A stretch of 64,000 bases of DNA, taken from Scedosporium boydii. Taxonomy: Eukaryota; Ascomycota; Sordariomycetes; Microascales; Microascaceae. The stretch lies in the NCBI GenBank assembly GCA_002221725.1, contig NJFT01000101.1:62001-126000 (forward strand), in the 5' to 3' direction. Position 1 is the stretch's first letter; each line of letters starts with the position of its first letter. The notes beneath the pieces are model-generated. The model was given only the letters and a program-made list of their open reading frames with translations. It had not been told where the DNA came from and made no database searches. The translations under genes and the position numbers were made by a program. Below are positions 43,557 to 54,769 of the stretch, in pieces.

Positions 43557-45982
43557 TTTGAAGATCGGTCCACAGGGCTCTTCGAAAAGCCAACAAGTTT
43601 GAGCTGCGATGAAGTTGGTTCTGCTTGAAGGGATATGTGGGAGACGTAGGAAAGAGACCTCCCGGGTTTGAAGGAACACACCCTTCGAAGCAAATCTAGA
43701 TATATATGATGAAGATGGCCTGTGACAGATGCTACATCTGTCTCGATAGCCAAAGCGATGAGCGGCTAGCCTACCAAATAGACAAGATAGTTCATAATTT
43801 TTCCACCCTTAGCCTCGATATCGCTGTCCTCATCACGAGCCAATTTCACACTTACACGTGAAACTTGAAGGGCCGTTCGTTCGTACTAGTTCCTCGCCCT
43901 GGCAAACCTGGCTTCTGGCTCAGCTTCCCTGCGATATCTTCTCGATAGTCTTTGTTCTGTTTCCTTTCTTCGGGGTGAAACTCTCGCATGCTTTTCTACT
44001 TTCATTTCCGTTTCGAATGTAGCTTAGGTGGTGGCTGCCCCCTGTCTCTCACTTGCAAACAAACCCGCCCCCCTTCTTTTCCAGCCTTCTGGTCCGTTCT
44101 CATTCGCCTTTGGCTTCCTTCCTGGCCGGAGGGGTGCTTGCCTCTCTTTTCCCTGCGCTTCCTCCTGGACTCCTAGTTCTTCATATCTCGGCCTGACCTG
44201 ATTTTCTAGGTAGCGTATCTTCAACTTCTTGGTGATTGTCACCTACCCCAGGGCTCTCTCTTTCTAGTGTTCGGGGCCATCGACACGGTCGACGGGTAAA
44301 GCATTTCCTAGGTTTTCCAAAAGCAGTCCATAGATCCATGGTCACATGCAGGTAACAGCCGTCTCGTGACATAATGCCGTCTACTTGGATCGAGTATCGG
44401 CGGTGTGTATTCCACCTGTGGACCCATGGCTAAGGTTATTCTCGGTCAAGAAATGAAGTGAGCGTGTGGAGAGCTTTCTGCTAGTGACGCCATATGGAGG
44501 GAGGGACAAGAAGCGCTAAACATCAAATGAATGCTACGGTCGAATTGGCCAATTGTTCCAACGGGCCCTTGGCAATGTGGACCTAGAGGTGTCCTCGTTC
44601 GGGAAATGGGATTTGCGGCACTCCTCGGAGCTGTATGTCAGCTCCTAGACAGGAGGACTGAATTCCATGGCAGTCAAGCTTCCGAGAAACTTTCTGGGCG
44701 GATTTCAAATCCGCCTAGGCCCCGGGGACGCTGCTGGTTAGGACCATCTGATCTCACATTATCGAATCTGTCCTCTTCAAGTTCCATCTGCTGCAATGGT
44801 GTGGTGATTGCTGGAGCAGGTGGGGAAAATCCCGCCGACACAGTGCCATGACCCGGTGGGGGAGGGGGGCGGCCCCGCAGATTCGGATTCGGGCTCGGAT
44901 CTAGGCTGGAATCGCAGGAGGATCGAGTGAGATTTCATGATTCCTCTGATCGAGCGCGGGGGTGAGACGCACAATTTAGGTACATCAAAACCGCGAGTTC
45001 AAATAGTGTAACAAAGGATTATCAAGATACGACGGTTTCTTACTAAGATGTTAGTCAATAACGACCTAATTATATTCATTCTAACGAGGACAGGGTAGAC
45101 GAAGAGGCAGATATCGTGAAGTTAGTGGCTCTGCTTCTTAACATCGCCTCCACTTCCTCCTCAATCCAACTCCTAGTACAGTCTGGATTACAAATCTGGA
45201 GGCTGGGAAGATGAGCTAGTTCACGCCACAATGCACCTACTCATGGGATGAACGTTTGAGGGTTATTTGGTTGACCGATTTCGGATGCTGGAGCTATAGA
45301 CAATGTATGGCTATGATCTCGATCATTCTTTGCCGGTTCTCGATATCCATATATCTTAATGGAGACTATGGTCTAGAACCGGCTCAGGGGGTGGTTACGG
45401 GAGGTCAGAATCCTGGGGTACGACGGCGAGACGAATCCTGGCGGGTCGTGTCCTCCAGTAATATTGCTCATCGATGACATCGGGGGGTGTGACATCCTAG
45501 ATCTGGAGGCGGATGGATTCAGACAGTTATTGGAGGAGGTATTCTCCGGATTTCGATCTTATCGCGCCGTGCCCGATGATGCGAGATATGCGAGATAGAT
45601 GTGAATTTAGAACATATGGCAATATAGAAGCCAAAACGACGCGACTGTTTTGTCGACTACGTGATTGACACATACTGATAACGCAATATATGAAGAAGGA
45701 AAGTGCAGAGTATGAAAATTAACCAGCTTGACTCTACTGCGCAAAGTAGCTGTCGTTGATCCTCGGTTCCATTGTACACTTTAGTGAGCGAGGATGAGAA
45801 GATAATCTAATATTGATCTCTTCTCACCCTTAGGAAATGGAGTCTCATGAATTTGTCCTTTTTTGGGGTTGAGGTTGAGTCGGATCGAGTCCCTACTGGA
45901 TGGTTTGTGGTTACTAATGCAGACTAGTGGTCTTGGGGACGGAGCTACCCAGATAAGGTCAATTATCTGGCTCGAACACTAA
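43557..45982. other. 2.4-kb gene-poor interval
   Basis: This covers the promoter of the F-box-like gene at the left and the upstream flank of the tRNA pair at the right. ORFs (for example 44531-44851 and 43988-44176) are short and compositionally non-coding. I see no RNA gene or mobile element. Confidence 0.4.
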
Positions 45983-46063
45983 GGCAAGATGCCAGAGTGG
46001 TTAATGGGTGTGACTAGAAATCACATGGCTTCGGCCGCACAGGTTCGAATCCTGTTCTTGTCG
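45983..46063 (+). tRNA. tRNA-Ser (anticodon AGA), copy 1
   Basis: This 81-nt gene folds as a type II tRNA. The 7-bp acceptor stem GGCAAGA/TCTTGTC includes one G-T pair. The D arm is CCA/TGG, the anticodon stem TGTGA/TCACA with loop CTAGAAA (AGA), the variable-arm stem GGC-TTCG-GCC, and the T arm ACAGG-TTCGAAT-CCTGT, with G as discriminator. There is no intron. A T run follows (46066-46074), serving as Pol III terminator. Confidence 0.95.
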
Positions 46064-46065
46064 CT

Positions 46066-46075
46066 TCTTTTTTTG
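46066..46075 (+). terminator. Pol III T-run terminator of tRNA-Ser copy 1
   Basis: The tract tctttttttg begins three bases after the tRNA 3' end. Confidence 0.7.
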
Positions 46076-46135
46076 TCCTTCCTCCGCCAGTCTCCCTCTC
46101 CGGACTTATGCGCTTTTCAGAAGGCTCTCCACCAC

Positions 46136-46216
46136 GGCAAGATGCCAGAGTGGTTAATGGGTGTGACTAGAAATCACATGGCCTCGGCCGCACAGGTTCG
46201 AATCCTGTTCTTGTCG
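46136..46216 (+). tRNA. tRNA-Ser (anticodon AGA), copy 2
   Basis: This is identical to copy 1 over 81 nt except for one base in the variable-arm loop (CTCG instead of TTCG), so the fold is unchanged. It starts 72 bp after copy 1 ends and is followed by its own T run (46219-46227). The spacer between copies is unrelated to the sequence downstream of copy 2. Confidence 0.95.
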
Positions 46217-46720
46217 TTCTTTTTTTTGGTCTCTCATCTTTTTTTGGTTTCGCCTTCTTTATTGTTGGAACTGGCCGGAAGGGTCCCTGGGAGGCGGAGT
46301 TGGATGTGGGCGAGGTGACGCGGAAAGTCCGGCTATGCAGATAGGTTCATGTGTCCTCGGGGACTTTGCGGGATCATATCTGCTGAGCTACAGTGTGACG
46401 AACCTGGCATCATGTATTGCGTGCTTGATACTCGAGGCAGTTGCTACACACTCATATTATTAATTGGAAACGAGAAACGAGTGCGAGCTAAGGTCACTCC
46501 GGACCGGAAGCTACAATACGCAGATGCATCATCCAGCTGATGAAGGATGCATATATAGTTCGGCAGCTCCCCTGGAGGTTGGACAGTCGGCCAGACTCCA
46601 TTGATCCTTTGAACAATTCACTACCAAGTCCTCTATTTCCACAATCTTACCTGCTCTATTATACTTCCGTCCCTGATATCCCTCTTATAAACCTCCACAT
46701 AAACGCATACTTCGATCACG
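46217..46720. promoter_or_regulatory. Promoter region of the NmrA-like gene
   Basis: This is the 0.5 kb between the tRNA pair and the ATG at 46721. It contains an AT-rich GCATATATAG at about 46548-46557, about 165 bp upstream of the ATG and possibly a TATA element. Nothing coding is seen. Confidence 0.4.
46218..46228 (+). terminator. Pol III T-run terminator of tRNA-Ser copy 2
   Basis: The tract tcttttttttg lies directly downstream of the second tRNA. Confidence 0.7.
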
Positions 46721-47692
46721 ATGACCCAGATAACCAAGGTTGCTCTGGTTGGTGTAAGTAGTCGCCGAGCTACCCCACCCCGGATCTAGGTTTCCGAACT
46801 AACATGGAACTCGGCAAACTAGCCCACTGGAAATCTCGGACCTTTCATCCTCGAACAACTACTCAAAGCCGGATTCCAAGTGACGGCCCTCACTCGGCAG
46901 GGCAGCACACACACTTTCCCGGACTCAGTGACAGCTATCCCTGTCGACCTTGATTCCGTCGACTCTCTCACTAGTGCTCTCCAAGGGCAGGATGCGGTCG
47001 TCTCCGTCGTGGGCAACGGGGTATTCGACAAGCAGCACAACCTTGTAGAAGCAGCCGTCAAGGCTGGCGTCAAGCGATTCATCCCTTCCGAATTTGGCTC
47101 GAATACACCACACGAGAAGACCCGGACGGTGCCGACTTTTGCGCCCAAGATTGCGATCCAAAAACTACTAGAGGACAAGGCCAAGACTACACCTCTCACT
47201 TACACATTGATCATCAATGGTCCATTCCTCGACTGGGGCCTAAAGGTCGGCTTCGTCCTAAACGTCAAGGGAAAGGGTGCACAGCTCCTTGACGGTGGCG
47301 ATCGAGTATTCAGTACCACGACTCTCTCTGGGGTGGGCAAGGCCGTCGCCGGAGTTCTAAAGCACCCCGACGAGACTAAGAACAGAGCTGTCTATGTCCA
47401 GGAGACGGCCACCACACTCAAGGATCTGCTCGAAAAGGCCAAGAAAGCGACTGGCCCTGATGGCTGGGCCGTGGAAGAGGTCCCTGTCGCCAATCTAATT
47501 GCTGCCGCCGACGAGGAGCTCAAGAAACCGAATCCAAACCCAGCTGTCTGGGCTTATCTTTATATCAAAGCGGCGATCTGGGGCGAAGGATACGGGTCTC
47601 ACTTCGAGAAGCTTGACAACGAGCTGTTGGGAATTAAGGAGTTGAGCGATGACGAATTGCAAACTCTTGTAGATAGCATTGCGAAGGCATAA
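46721..47692 (+). CDS. NmrA-like / isoflavone-reductase-type NAD(P)-binding protein
   Basis: Two exons, 46721-46753 and 46823-47692, giving 300 aa. The GTAAGT...CTAG intron cuts the dinucleotide-binding glycine loop (VALVG|PTGNLGPF), the usual place in this fungal family. Later features are DAVVSVVGNG, VKRFIPSEFG and ALTRQG at the second beta strand. SEFG with the upstream K/R is typical of PCBER/isoflavone-reductase-like NmrA proteins. The C-terminal half binds substrate and is variable. It is either a reductase of aromatic or isoflavone-like compounds or a redox sensor that binds NAD(P); the sequence does not decide. It is cytosolic, without a signal peptide. Confidence 0.9.
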
Positions 47693-48326
47693 TGGTCTTC
47701 CGCGGGGGAACCGACAACTCGGGATGCGACGAGGATTTCAGAGAGCTCAAGACCTGCTCTGTATTTTGTTATTCCTAGCGAAAGGGAGGCTTGCCATTAC
47801 GTCCTGTGGTGTCGCCCTAAATCCAAATGTCTTAAGTAACGGCGAGCTCGATTACGAAGTAGAAGAGTGATCGATCAATGTGAATTGACGAATTTCAACG
47901 ACTGTTGATGTGTGGGAAGTTTGCTCGCGTGCTTGTTAAGGGGCTTCGAGTTCGTCTTTCTTGCATTATGTACATTGCTTTTGTACCTTGCTGTTGTGTG
48001 CTTTGTAGACGGGTCCAGTTCTCCCATTGCCCCAAAACTGGCGGTGTCCACAGCAACCAAGCCAACCCCACACAACTAACGCCATTCCTGTTTTGTCCAT
48101 TTGTAAATATGCCAAAGTGGCAGTTGCACTCATTTTCTCTCCCGCGTTTTCGATTTGCAACATCAATGGCTTGACACCACGAAATAGGAGATTCCACCGT
48201 TTTTTGGACCGACTCACACGAGACCAACGCCAAACCCCCTTCGCGTGGTTAATACTCGACGCAATTGTTCCCTCCCGTTACCCTTCGCTCGCTGCGTGTT
48301 TTAGAGACCGCCAGCGATTATGAACA
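47693..48326. other. Intergenic region upstream of shugoshin
   Basis: 3' flank of the NmrA-like gene and promoter of sgo1. A TACGAAGTA word is at 47856-47864. No gene is seen. Confidence 0.35.
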
Positions 48327-50559
48327 ATGGCGAGGCTAAACGATCCACCACAATCAGCGGATAGCTATGAGACGCGTAAGGAACACTCATTTTCTCCCAT
48401 TGTCTTCGACTCCTAAGCTAACCGTCCGTCCTCGAAATCTAGTCCGCAGAAAGCTTCTACGCCAGAACCGCGACCTTGCTCGCGTAAACTCCACCCAATC
48501 CCTCAAAATTCGCCACCTCGAGAACGAATGCGCCCGTATGCTTTCGGAGAACCTCGAACTCCGGGGCCAGATCCTCCAGCTCGAGAAAGAAGTTGAAAAC
48601 AGCAAGGCCCAGAGGATAGCCGACCATGCACTCGAGATTAAGGCCAAACTCGAGGAGCAGCTCGTTGAATGGGGCAGCATACTCGCCGGGTTGGGACTAG
48701 AGCCGCCGGCGAAGAGGCGAGATGCGGTTGGAAGGCGGGCCACGCAACCGAGGTCGAGCTTGCCTAAGAGGAGCCCAAGGAAGTCGCTGAGAGATTTGGC
48801 GAAGGAGGCGGAGGCGAGAGCCAGGGAGGAGGGCAGACTGACGCCAATTCGGGAACATAGGACATACCCAAGGCAGACGTTGGAGTATGCTTTCCCCTCT
48901 CATTACTTGCTGCTATTGATGATATTAACGATATTTTACAGTAGCGAGGAAATCATGGCACTTCGGTCAGAGGTAGAGGCGGCTGACGTGTCTGGTTCTT
49001 CTGATATCGGCCCTCCACCTGTTTCCCAATTCGTCGATGAAGATTATTCGAGTATACCCGAGTCGCCTACGAAGCCGCCCACGACAAAGAAAACAGCCGA
49101 ACCGGAGCGCAAGGAGACAAATGAGCCAGTCCTAACTACTAATATGGCAGAGAAAAGCGAGCCGGATGAAGCGCCTTCCACCGCGACCACAGTGCCCACG
49201 TTGTCGAAGCCCGATGAATCAGTCCAGAGTGCCCCGGCTCCCGCTCCCGTTAAGGCCGGATCAAAGAGGAAATTGGGAGCTAGAGAGGAACCAGAAAATA
49301 CCAACACAACAAATGCACAGACTCAACCAGTTACGACGGGCAGGAGAAAATCCACTATATCAAAAGAGAGGACTGGCGGCAAGACGCTCAAGGAGCTCGC
49401 GGCTATGAGACGGGAGTCCCGAGAGACGGCGACTACGCCGGTTCTTGCACCAACCAGAAGGCCTCTCGCCGTCAAGAGTACTAACGAGGATATTGCTTCA
49501 CCGAAGAAAGCGGCGGGGAAGAAGGGTGCTGCACCGGACGGAAAACCAATCAAGCCGTTAAAGCTCAAGGCTAATAAAGAGGACGGTCCAAAGCGGTCAA
49601 CAAAGGCCAAGAACACGGAGATTATCAAGATCAAAGAGGAGCCTGTACTTGCTCCTGTTGAGACCGCCATCATTAGTCCCACCACTGAGCCAGAGAAGCT
49701 CGCCGCCCCCCTCGATGCGAACCTTTTGTCGCCCTCCTCCCCACAGCCGAAATCCCAAAATGAATCAAACGATACGCCGCCTCCAGCCGACATCTCCTGG
49801 AAAGGCGAGACCTCACGCCCTAGTCGCCGAGCGCGGGTGCCCATTAGCTACGCCGAGCCTAATCTGCGAGACAAGATGAGGCGTCCGACTAAGGAGCTGG
49901 TTGATGCTGTTGCAGGCGAGGGCAAATATCGACGCCAGAGCAGCTTAGATGAGGAAATTGCCGCCATTGAAAGTCAGGGGAAGCGTGAGTCGACGGCGGG
50001 AGAGTCGTCGAAGAGGAGCACGCCTGCGCCCGAACCGGAGAGGAATGATCAGGTCGCAAGCCCACTTGCGCAGAAGGGAGACGGGGTTGTTAATGAGATC
50101 CTCCCCAGTAGCGTTGTCACGGAGCGCAGGAAGAGACGGTCCTCCATCTTAACGAGGGATACCACCAACTTTAATGACACCATGGGCGCTTCCGGTAACG
50201 ACACCGACGAAACCCTTGATACTTCCCTTGGCTCGACATCTAGTCTGGAGAGTAGCGTGGACATCTACGAGTTCCCAAGCAATTCCCCCGACAAAGGTGC
50301 TGGAAGTGCGGCCGTTAGCGAGACGACCTCACGCAAGGTGGGGGTAGCAACGAGACGAGTATCGATGGCCGATCACACGGAGCTCAGCCTCGAGAGAGAA
50401 GAGACGACCAAAGTTTCGAGGAAGAGATCGTCCATCCACAGCAGCCGCCGGCCGAGGGCAGAATTGGGAAGAATCAAGCAAGAGGATGGTGACGACGTTA
50501 CTTCTACTGTCGCTGCCACTAAGGATCGGTCGATGAGAAGGAGAAGCACCATGCTTTGA
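48327..50559 (+). CDS. sgo1: Shugoshin
   Basis: Three exons, 48327-48375, 48443-48884 and 48942-50559, giving 702 aa. Introns are GTAAGG...ATCTAG and GTATGC...TTACAG; the second (57 bp) is stop-free and in frame. The start is MARLNDPP. The N-terminal shugoshin coiled coil (about 18-95) reads LRRKLLRQNRDLARVNSTQS and ENECARMLSENLELRGQI, the PP2A-binding part. The C-terminal shugoshin box is at about 455-485 (RPSRRARVPISYAEPNLRDK), which binds phosphorylated H2A. Between and after these the protein is disordered and basic. Shugoshin protects centromeric cohesin and recruits PP2A-B' and the chromosomal passenger complex. The frame and splice sites are unambiguous. Confidence 0.95.
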
Positions 50560-51055
50560 AATTGTGATGAGTTGTCGGGCACTGTAAAGATTATGAACTC
50601 TTGGAGCGGGACTATGCACTTGTCAATTGTCAATTTCCTTCCTTGTTGATACCATTGGGTTATTCTGGGGCGCACTGGTCTTTGGTTTCTCTCATGACAA
50701 AATGATATGAGCATGCAAAGCAAACACATTCATAGCGATAGGGGTTGTTTTACTTTGTGGATTTCCTTGTTTCGGGATACGACTTTATTTAATATTTGTT
50801 TAGATGTTTTCCTTTGAAGAAGTTTGATGAAATGTTACTTTCCTTGTTTCTTGATCATGAAGCTATGAATAGCATATGTAATCCCAAACCCGCCCCAGCC
50901 TCTCAAGCAATAACACTATTTCCACCAGAGAAAAGCTCCATGTCATCCTTCTCATTATGGGGTATAGAACTATGTATGTATGATAGTTTCCATCTCCTAA
51001 GCGCCTCCAGACCCGTCCAGCCCCCAAACCTCTTCATCCTCCCTCTCTTCTCCTA
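50560..51055. other. Convergent 3' region
   Basis: This lies between shugoshin (+) and vps29 (-). It is AT-rich at 50700-50900, as expected for polyadenylation regions. Nothing else is seen. Confidence 0.35.
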
Positions 51056-51833
51056 TCACGCGCCTGCTGATGGCTCAACAGGCTTCGTATATGTGACCTT
51101 TTCCACGGCTACGTTTTCGTTCCCCGCCTCATCTTTTCGTAGTTGGTAGACGTAAAGAGTCAACGAAATTCCTTGGACCTATTCGAGTTTATAAGGTTAG
51201 CAACCAATCCTATCCTCGCGCCCGGAAGAACCGGCGTGGGCCAGCCCAGCCTCCCGACTCCCCGATCGATCCCCCCCTTCCCAAAACTTACGTCCATCAA
51301 ACAAAAGCTCGGCGTCGGCTCCCCCTCCTCACCCCACCCCGTCGTGAAAGCCCCCGTCGCGCTTCCCGGATTCACAAAGAACTTGTCCATGTACTCAAAC
51401 GCGTCGAATTTATGCGTGCCGCCCCAGCAGAGGACGTCGACGTCGAGACGGTTCGCCTCGGCGAGGAGGAGGTCGGGTTCGTTGGAGACGAGGGTGAAGC
51501 CCTCGAGGAATCCGATGCGGAGGGAGCCGTGGGAGACGACCTGGGTGAGGGGTAGGGAGGTGGCCTCGACGTCGTAGCGGCCCTTGACGATTTTGAGGTC
51601 GGGGGTGATGGAGCGGAGGTATTCGTAGGTGGTTTTGTCGGTTAGGTTGCCGAGGCAGAGGGTTTGGCTTATCTTTCCTGGGGCGAGTAGCTTTTTGAAC
51701 TATTGAAGGGTGGATTTAGCTATATGTTGGTCCAGGGGCAGAGTAGAGGGGAGGTGTGAGGTACCTTGGGCGGCAGGTCTAGAGCGCGATCTGGTATGTG
51801 TAGGTCACCAATCACTAGTATGAGGAAAGCCAT
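51056..51833 (-). CDS. vps29: Retromer subunit Vps29
   Basis: Three exons, 51833-51765, 51699-51292 and 51178-51056, giving 199 aa. Introns start GTACCT and GTAAGT and end ATAG. The start MAFLILVIGDLHIPDRA is typical. The metallophosphoesterase-fold signatures of Vps29 are all present: GDLHIPDR, LGNLTDK, KGRYDV, VSHGSLRIGFLEGF, CWGGTHKFDAFE and VNPGSATGAF. Vps29 is the smallest cargo-core subunit of retromer (Vps35-Vps26-Vps29), which retrieves receptors from endosomes to the Golgi. It binds Vps35 and is catalytically weak or inactive. Length and motifs match the family. The gene is divergent to agx1. Confidence 0.96.
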
Positions 51834-53343
51834 TGTGCCGAGCGGACTGAATGGGGTCGTGGAAAGGGGATACGATGGGTGGTGGGCTTGGAAGAATTTG
51901 GCGCAAGGACCGATGAGATGGGTTCAGGTTGATGGCGGCTTGGCCCGTGGAGGTCGGTGACGTTGGTAGCTCCGACTGCTGGCGCAGGTGCTGCACATTG
52001 ATCTCGATTAAGCCCCTCGGTGGCTTGAGCACGGAACAGAACCCCCACCCTCAGCCAGGCTACAGGACTTCGCCCATACGAAGAAAATGCGACAGCCACT
52101 CATTGAGAACCAAAAAAATTCCTCGACAACATCTGTGATTTTTTCTTCATATCCTAATAGTATAAGCATTGACTATCCTAAATACTCTACCTCTTTCCGA
52201 AGGGAAATTTCGTGAATTGATTCTTCCTGGACGTTTATTGTCCGTCGTCGTGTCCAACATGCAGCTGTGTACAGCTGTAAAGTCCAGGTAAGTCGGGATG
52301 GAGGGACTGGCCTAGCTTTGCGCTCTCCTCTGCTGAGATTCTTGAAAGGTGCTTGGATCCTTATTCTCAGATGACGATAAATCAGACAAGCACAGCTGTC
52401 TAGTCCGTCTCCAATTCAGCTTCGGTAACTAAAAGAAAAAGAAATTTCGAAGTAGCGGTCGTATGAGCCTCGAAGCAGCTCAGCTCTTTCGTCCAATCAC
52501 CAGCTACAAAGCTTCGGACATGCCTCTGATGACATCAATTGATCGCGAGAATCTCACCAAATCTCTTCTCTCAGTCTCGCGGCCAGTCTCTTCACACCAA
52601 TCTTCCATCCCTCTGGCCGCCAATATGTCTTAACAGCTGTGCGAAAGAGGAATGGGAACTGGAACTAGTGGGGTCCGGCTGTGCTTGGTTGTGGAGCTCT
52701 TCGGTCAAGTACAATTGTACCTCTTCCAGGCGCTAGCACCCATTGTCGTAAGTCACGTCGCGATGCGATCCTCCGAGTAGGAAATGGTAGCAATACTCCT
52801 CGGCTCGTGGGTCTATCGTCGAGTCACAGACTTGCTCCACATTCCCGACATCAAAATTGTATTAGATCAAACGTTAGTCACTAAAATCCTACAATCGTAG
52901 TCCTTGTATTTGTCAACCCGCCACGATTTTCAACTCCTCCTTGTCAGAAAGCATGCAATTGATGCCGTAGGTGTATGTAAAAGTTCCCCCTCCAGTCTTT
53001 ACCCCTCATCACCAAGCAACCTTGTTGCCCGCGCAGTCACCTTCGCCCTTTCGCCCTCACCCACAGCGGACACCTCCGACATCCGGCATTGGATCTCCGG
53101 CGTTAGGAGAACCCACTCCATCCCAAGTTTTCCTCCATGTTGGCACGACATTCTCGAACTCGTTTTCTCTCTTCCAAATTTTTATCCTCGCAGAAGACCA
53201 TTGTTCCCTCAACGGCCTTTCATCGCGGAAATGTATGTATGACGTAAAGCCGAGTGTCGATGCCGTTACAAGTTACGCCCCGTTAACGACCACTTCAATT
53301 GACACATCTTGTTTGCTAGTTTAACACGAACCCCGCGCTCAAG
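51834..53343. promoter_or_regulatory. 1.5-kb divergent promoter region (vps29 / agx1)
   Basis: Both genes start outward. A short inverted element CAGCTGTGTACAGCTG lies near 52263. The last 350 bp before agx1 are pyrimidine-rich (cctttcgccctcaccc), a fungal leader signature. No ORF with coding features is present. Confidence 0.4.
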
Positions 53344-54769
53344 ATGTCTACCCAACCCGCTCACCCTGCCCTCCTGATCCCCGGGCCCATCGAATTCGAC
53401 GATGCCGTCCTCCAGTCCATGGGCCACTTCAGGTAATTGCGCATCCGTGTCGAACGCAACTGTCATGCCCACCAACCGTTCGCCTTAGACGAGGGGCAAA
53501 CAGAAAAACAGAAAATAAATACTAACAGAAGTTGAAATCAACAGTGAGAGCCATGTCGGACCCGGTTTCATCTCGGTCTTCGGCGACACGCTTTCTCAGC
53601 TCCGGAAGCTCTTCCAGACTACCGACCCGGCCTCGCAACCCTTCGTCATCTCCGGTTCCGGTACTCTCGGATGGGATCTCGTTTCCGCTAACCTCGTCGA
53701 GGCCGGTGACGATGTCCTCGTTCTTCAATCCGGCTACTTCAGCGACGGCTTCGCCGACTGCCTGACCACCTACGGAGCGAACGTTACTCAGGTCAAGTCC
53801 GCTCCCGGCTCCCGGCCCCAGCTCGACGAGGTCGAGAAGGCCCTGTCCGCGAAGAACTACAAGCTCCTTACTGTCACCCACGTCGACACCTCGACCGGTG
53901 TGCTCAGCGAGCTGAAGAAGCTCTCTGAGCTCGTCCACAAGGTCTCTCCTGATACCCTCATCGTCGTTGATGGTGTCTGCAGTGTCGCCTGCGAGGAGAT
54001 TGCTTTCGATGACTGGAAGCTTGATGGTGTCGTCACCGCCAGCCAGAAGGCCATCGGTTGCCCTGCTGGTCTCTCCATTTCCATGTTCAGCGGTAGGGCA
54101 ATTGAGAGGTCTCAGACCAGGAAGACCCCTCCCTCTTCGTACTTTGCCTCTATGAAGAACTGGACTCCTAGTACGCATCCCTCCTGCATTATATCTCGCC
54201 CGGTGGCCCCCTTCGCGTGAAAAAGGGGAGGAAATGCCAACTAACATTGTTTGAAACTCACAGTCATGAAGAATTACGAAGCCAAGAAGGCCTCCTACTT
54301 CGCTACTCCCTCTCCCCAGCTCGTCCGCGCCCTCCACACCGCTCTCAACCAGATTTTGGATAAGCCGCTTGCTGAGCGCTTCGCCCGCCACCGCGAGGCT
54401 TCTGATAGGATTAAGAAGGCCGTTGCCGAGCTCGGTCTCCAGCAGGTTGCCGCGAACCCCGACGACCAGGCCCACGGCATGACTGCCATGTACCTCCCCG
54501 AGTCCGTCAAGCCCACCGATATCCTCCCCATCCTAGGAAAGAAGGGTGTTGTGTTTGCCGGCGGCATCCACAAGGAGATCGCCTCCAGGTATATCCGATT
54601 CGGTCACATGGGTGTGAGCGTGGTAAGTTGTGCCCCCCTTTGCCTTCATCGATAGTTTTGAAATATATCGACTGACTTGAAATAGCTCGACCCGTCGCGG
54701 AATGATATCGATAAAGCCCTTACTGCTCTAAAGGAGGCGCTCGCGGAATGTGGATATAGCAAGGCTTGA
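53344..54769 (+). CDS. agx1: Alanine-glyoxylate aminotransferase (class V PLP)
   Basis: Four exons, 53344-53432, 53545-54170, 54264-54622 and 54686-54769, giving 385 aa. Donors are GTAATT, GTACGC and GTAAGT. The start MSTQPAHPALLIPGPIEFDD is typical of Agx1/AGT. Class V features: SGSGTLGWDL phosphate-binding loop, VTHVDTSTGVLS, VVDGVCSVACEE (PLP-ring Asp) and the Schiff-base lysine about 198 in TASQKAIGCPAGLS; the substrate Arg is in ASRYIRFGHMG. It transaminates glyoxylate with alanine to give glycine and pyruvate. The C-terminus ends SKA, a weak look-alike of a PTS1 peroxisomal signal; mitochondrial or cytosolic location is equally possible. Confidence 0.95.

Noticed and set aside
45989..46318. 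ORF with repeated peptide MPEWLMGVTRNHMAS
   Set aside because: It is a read-through of the two tandem tRNA-Ser genes; the repeat is the tRNA sequence itself.
53522..54475. 317-aa minus-strand ORF opposite agx1
   Set aside because: Gly/Glu/Leu-rich antisense shadow that crosses two agx1 introns; no domain is recognised.
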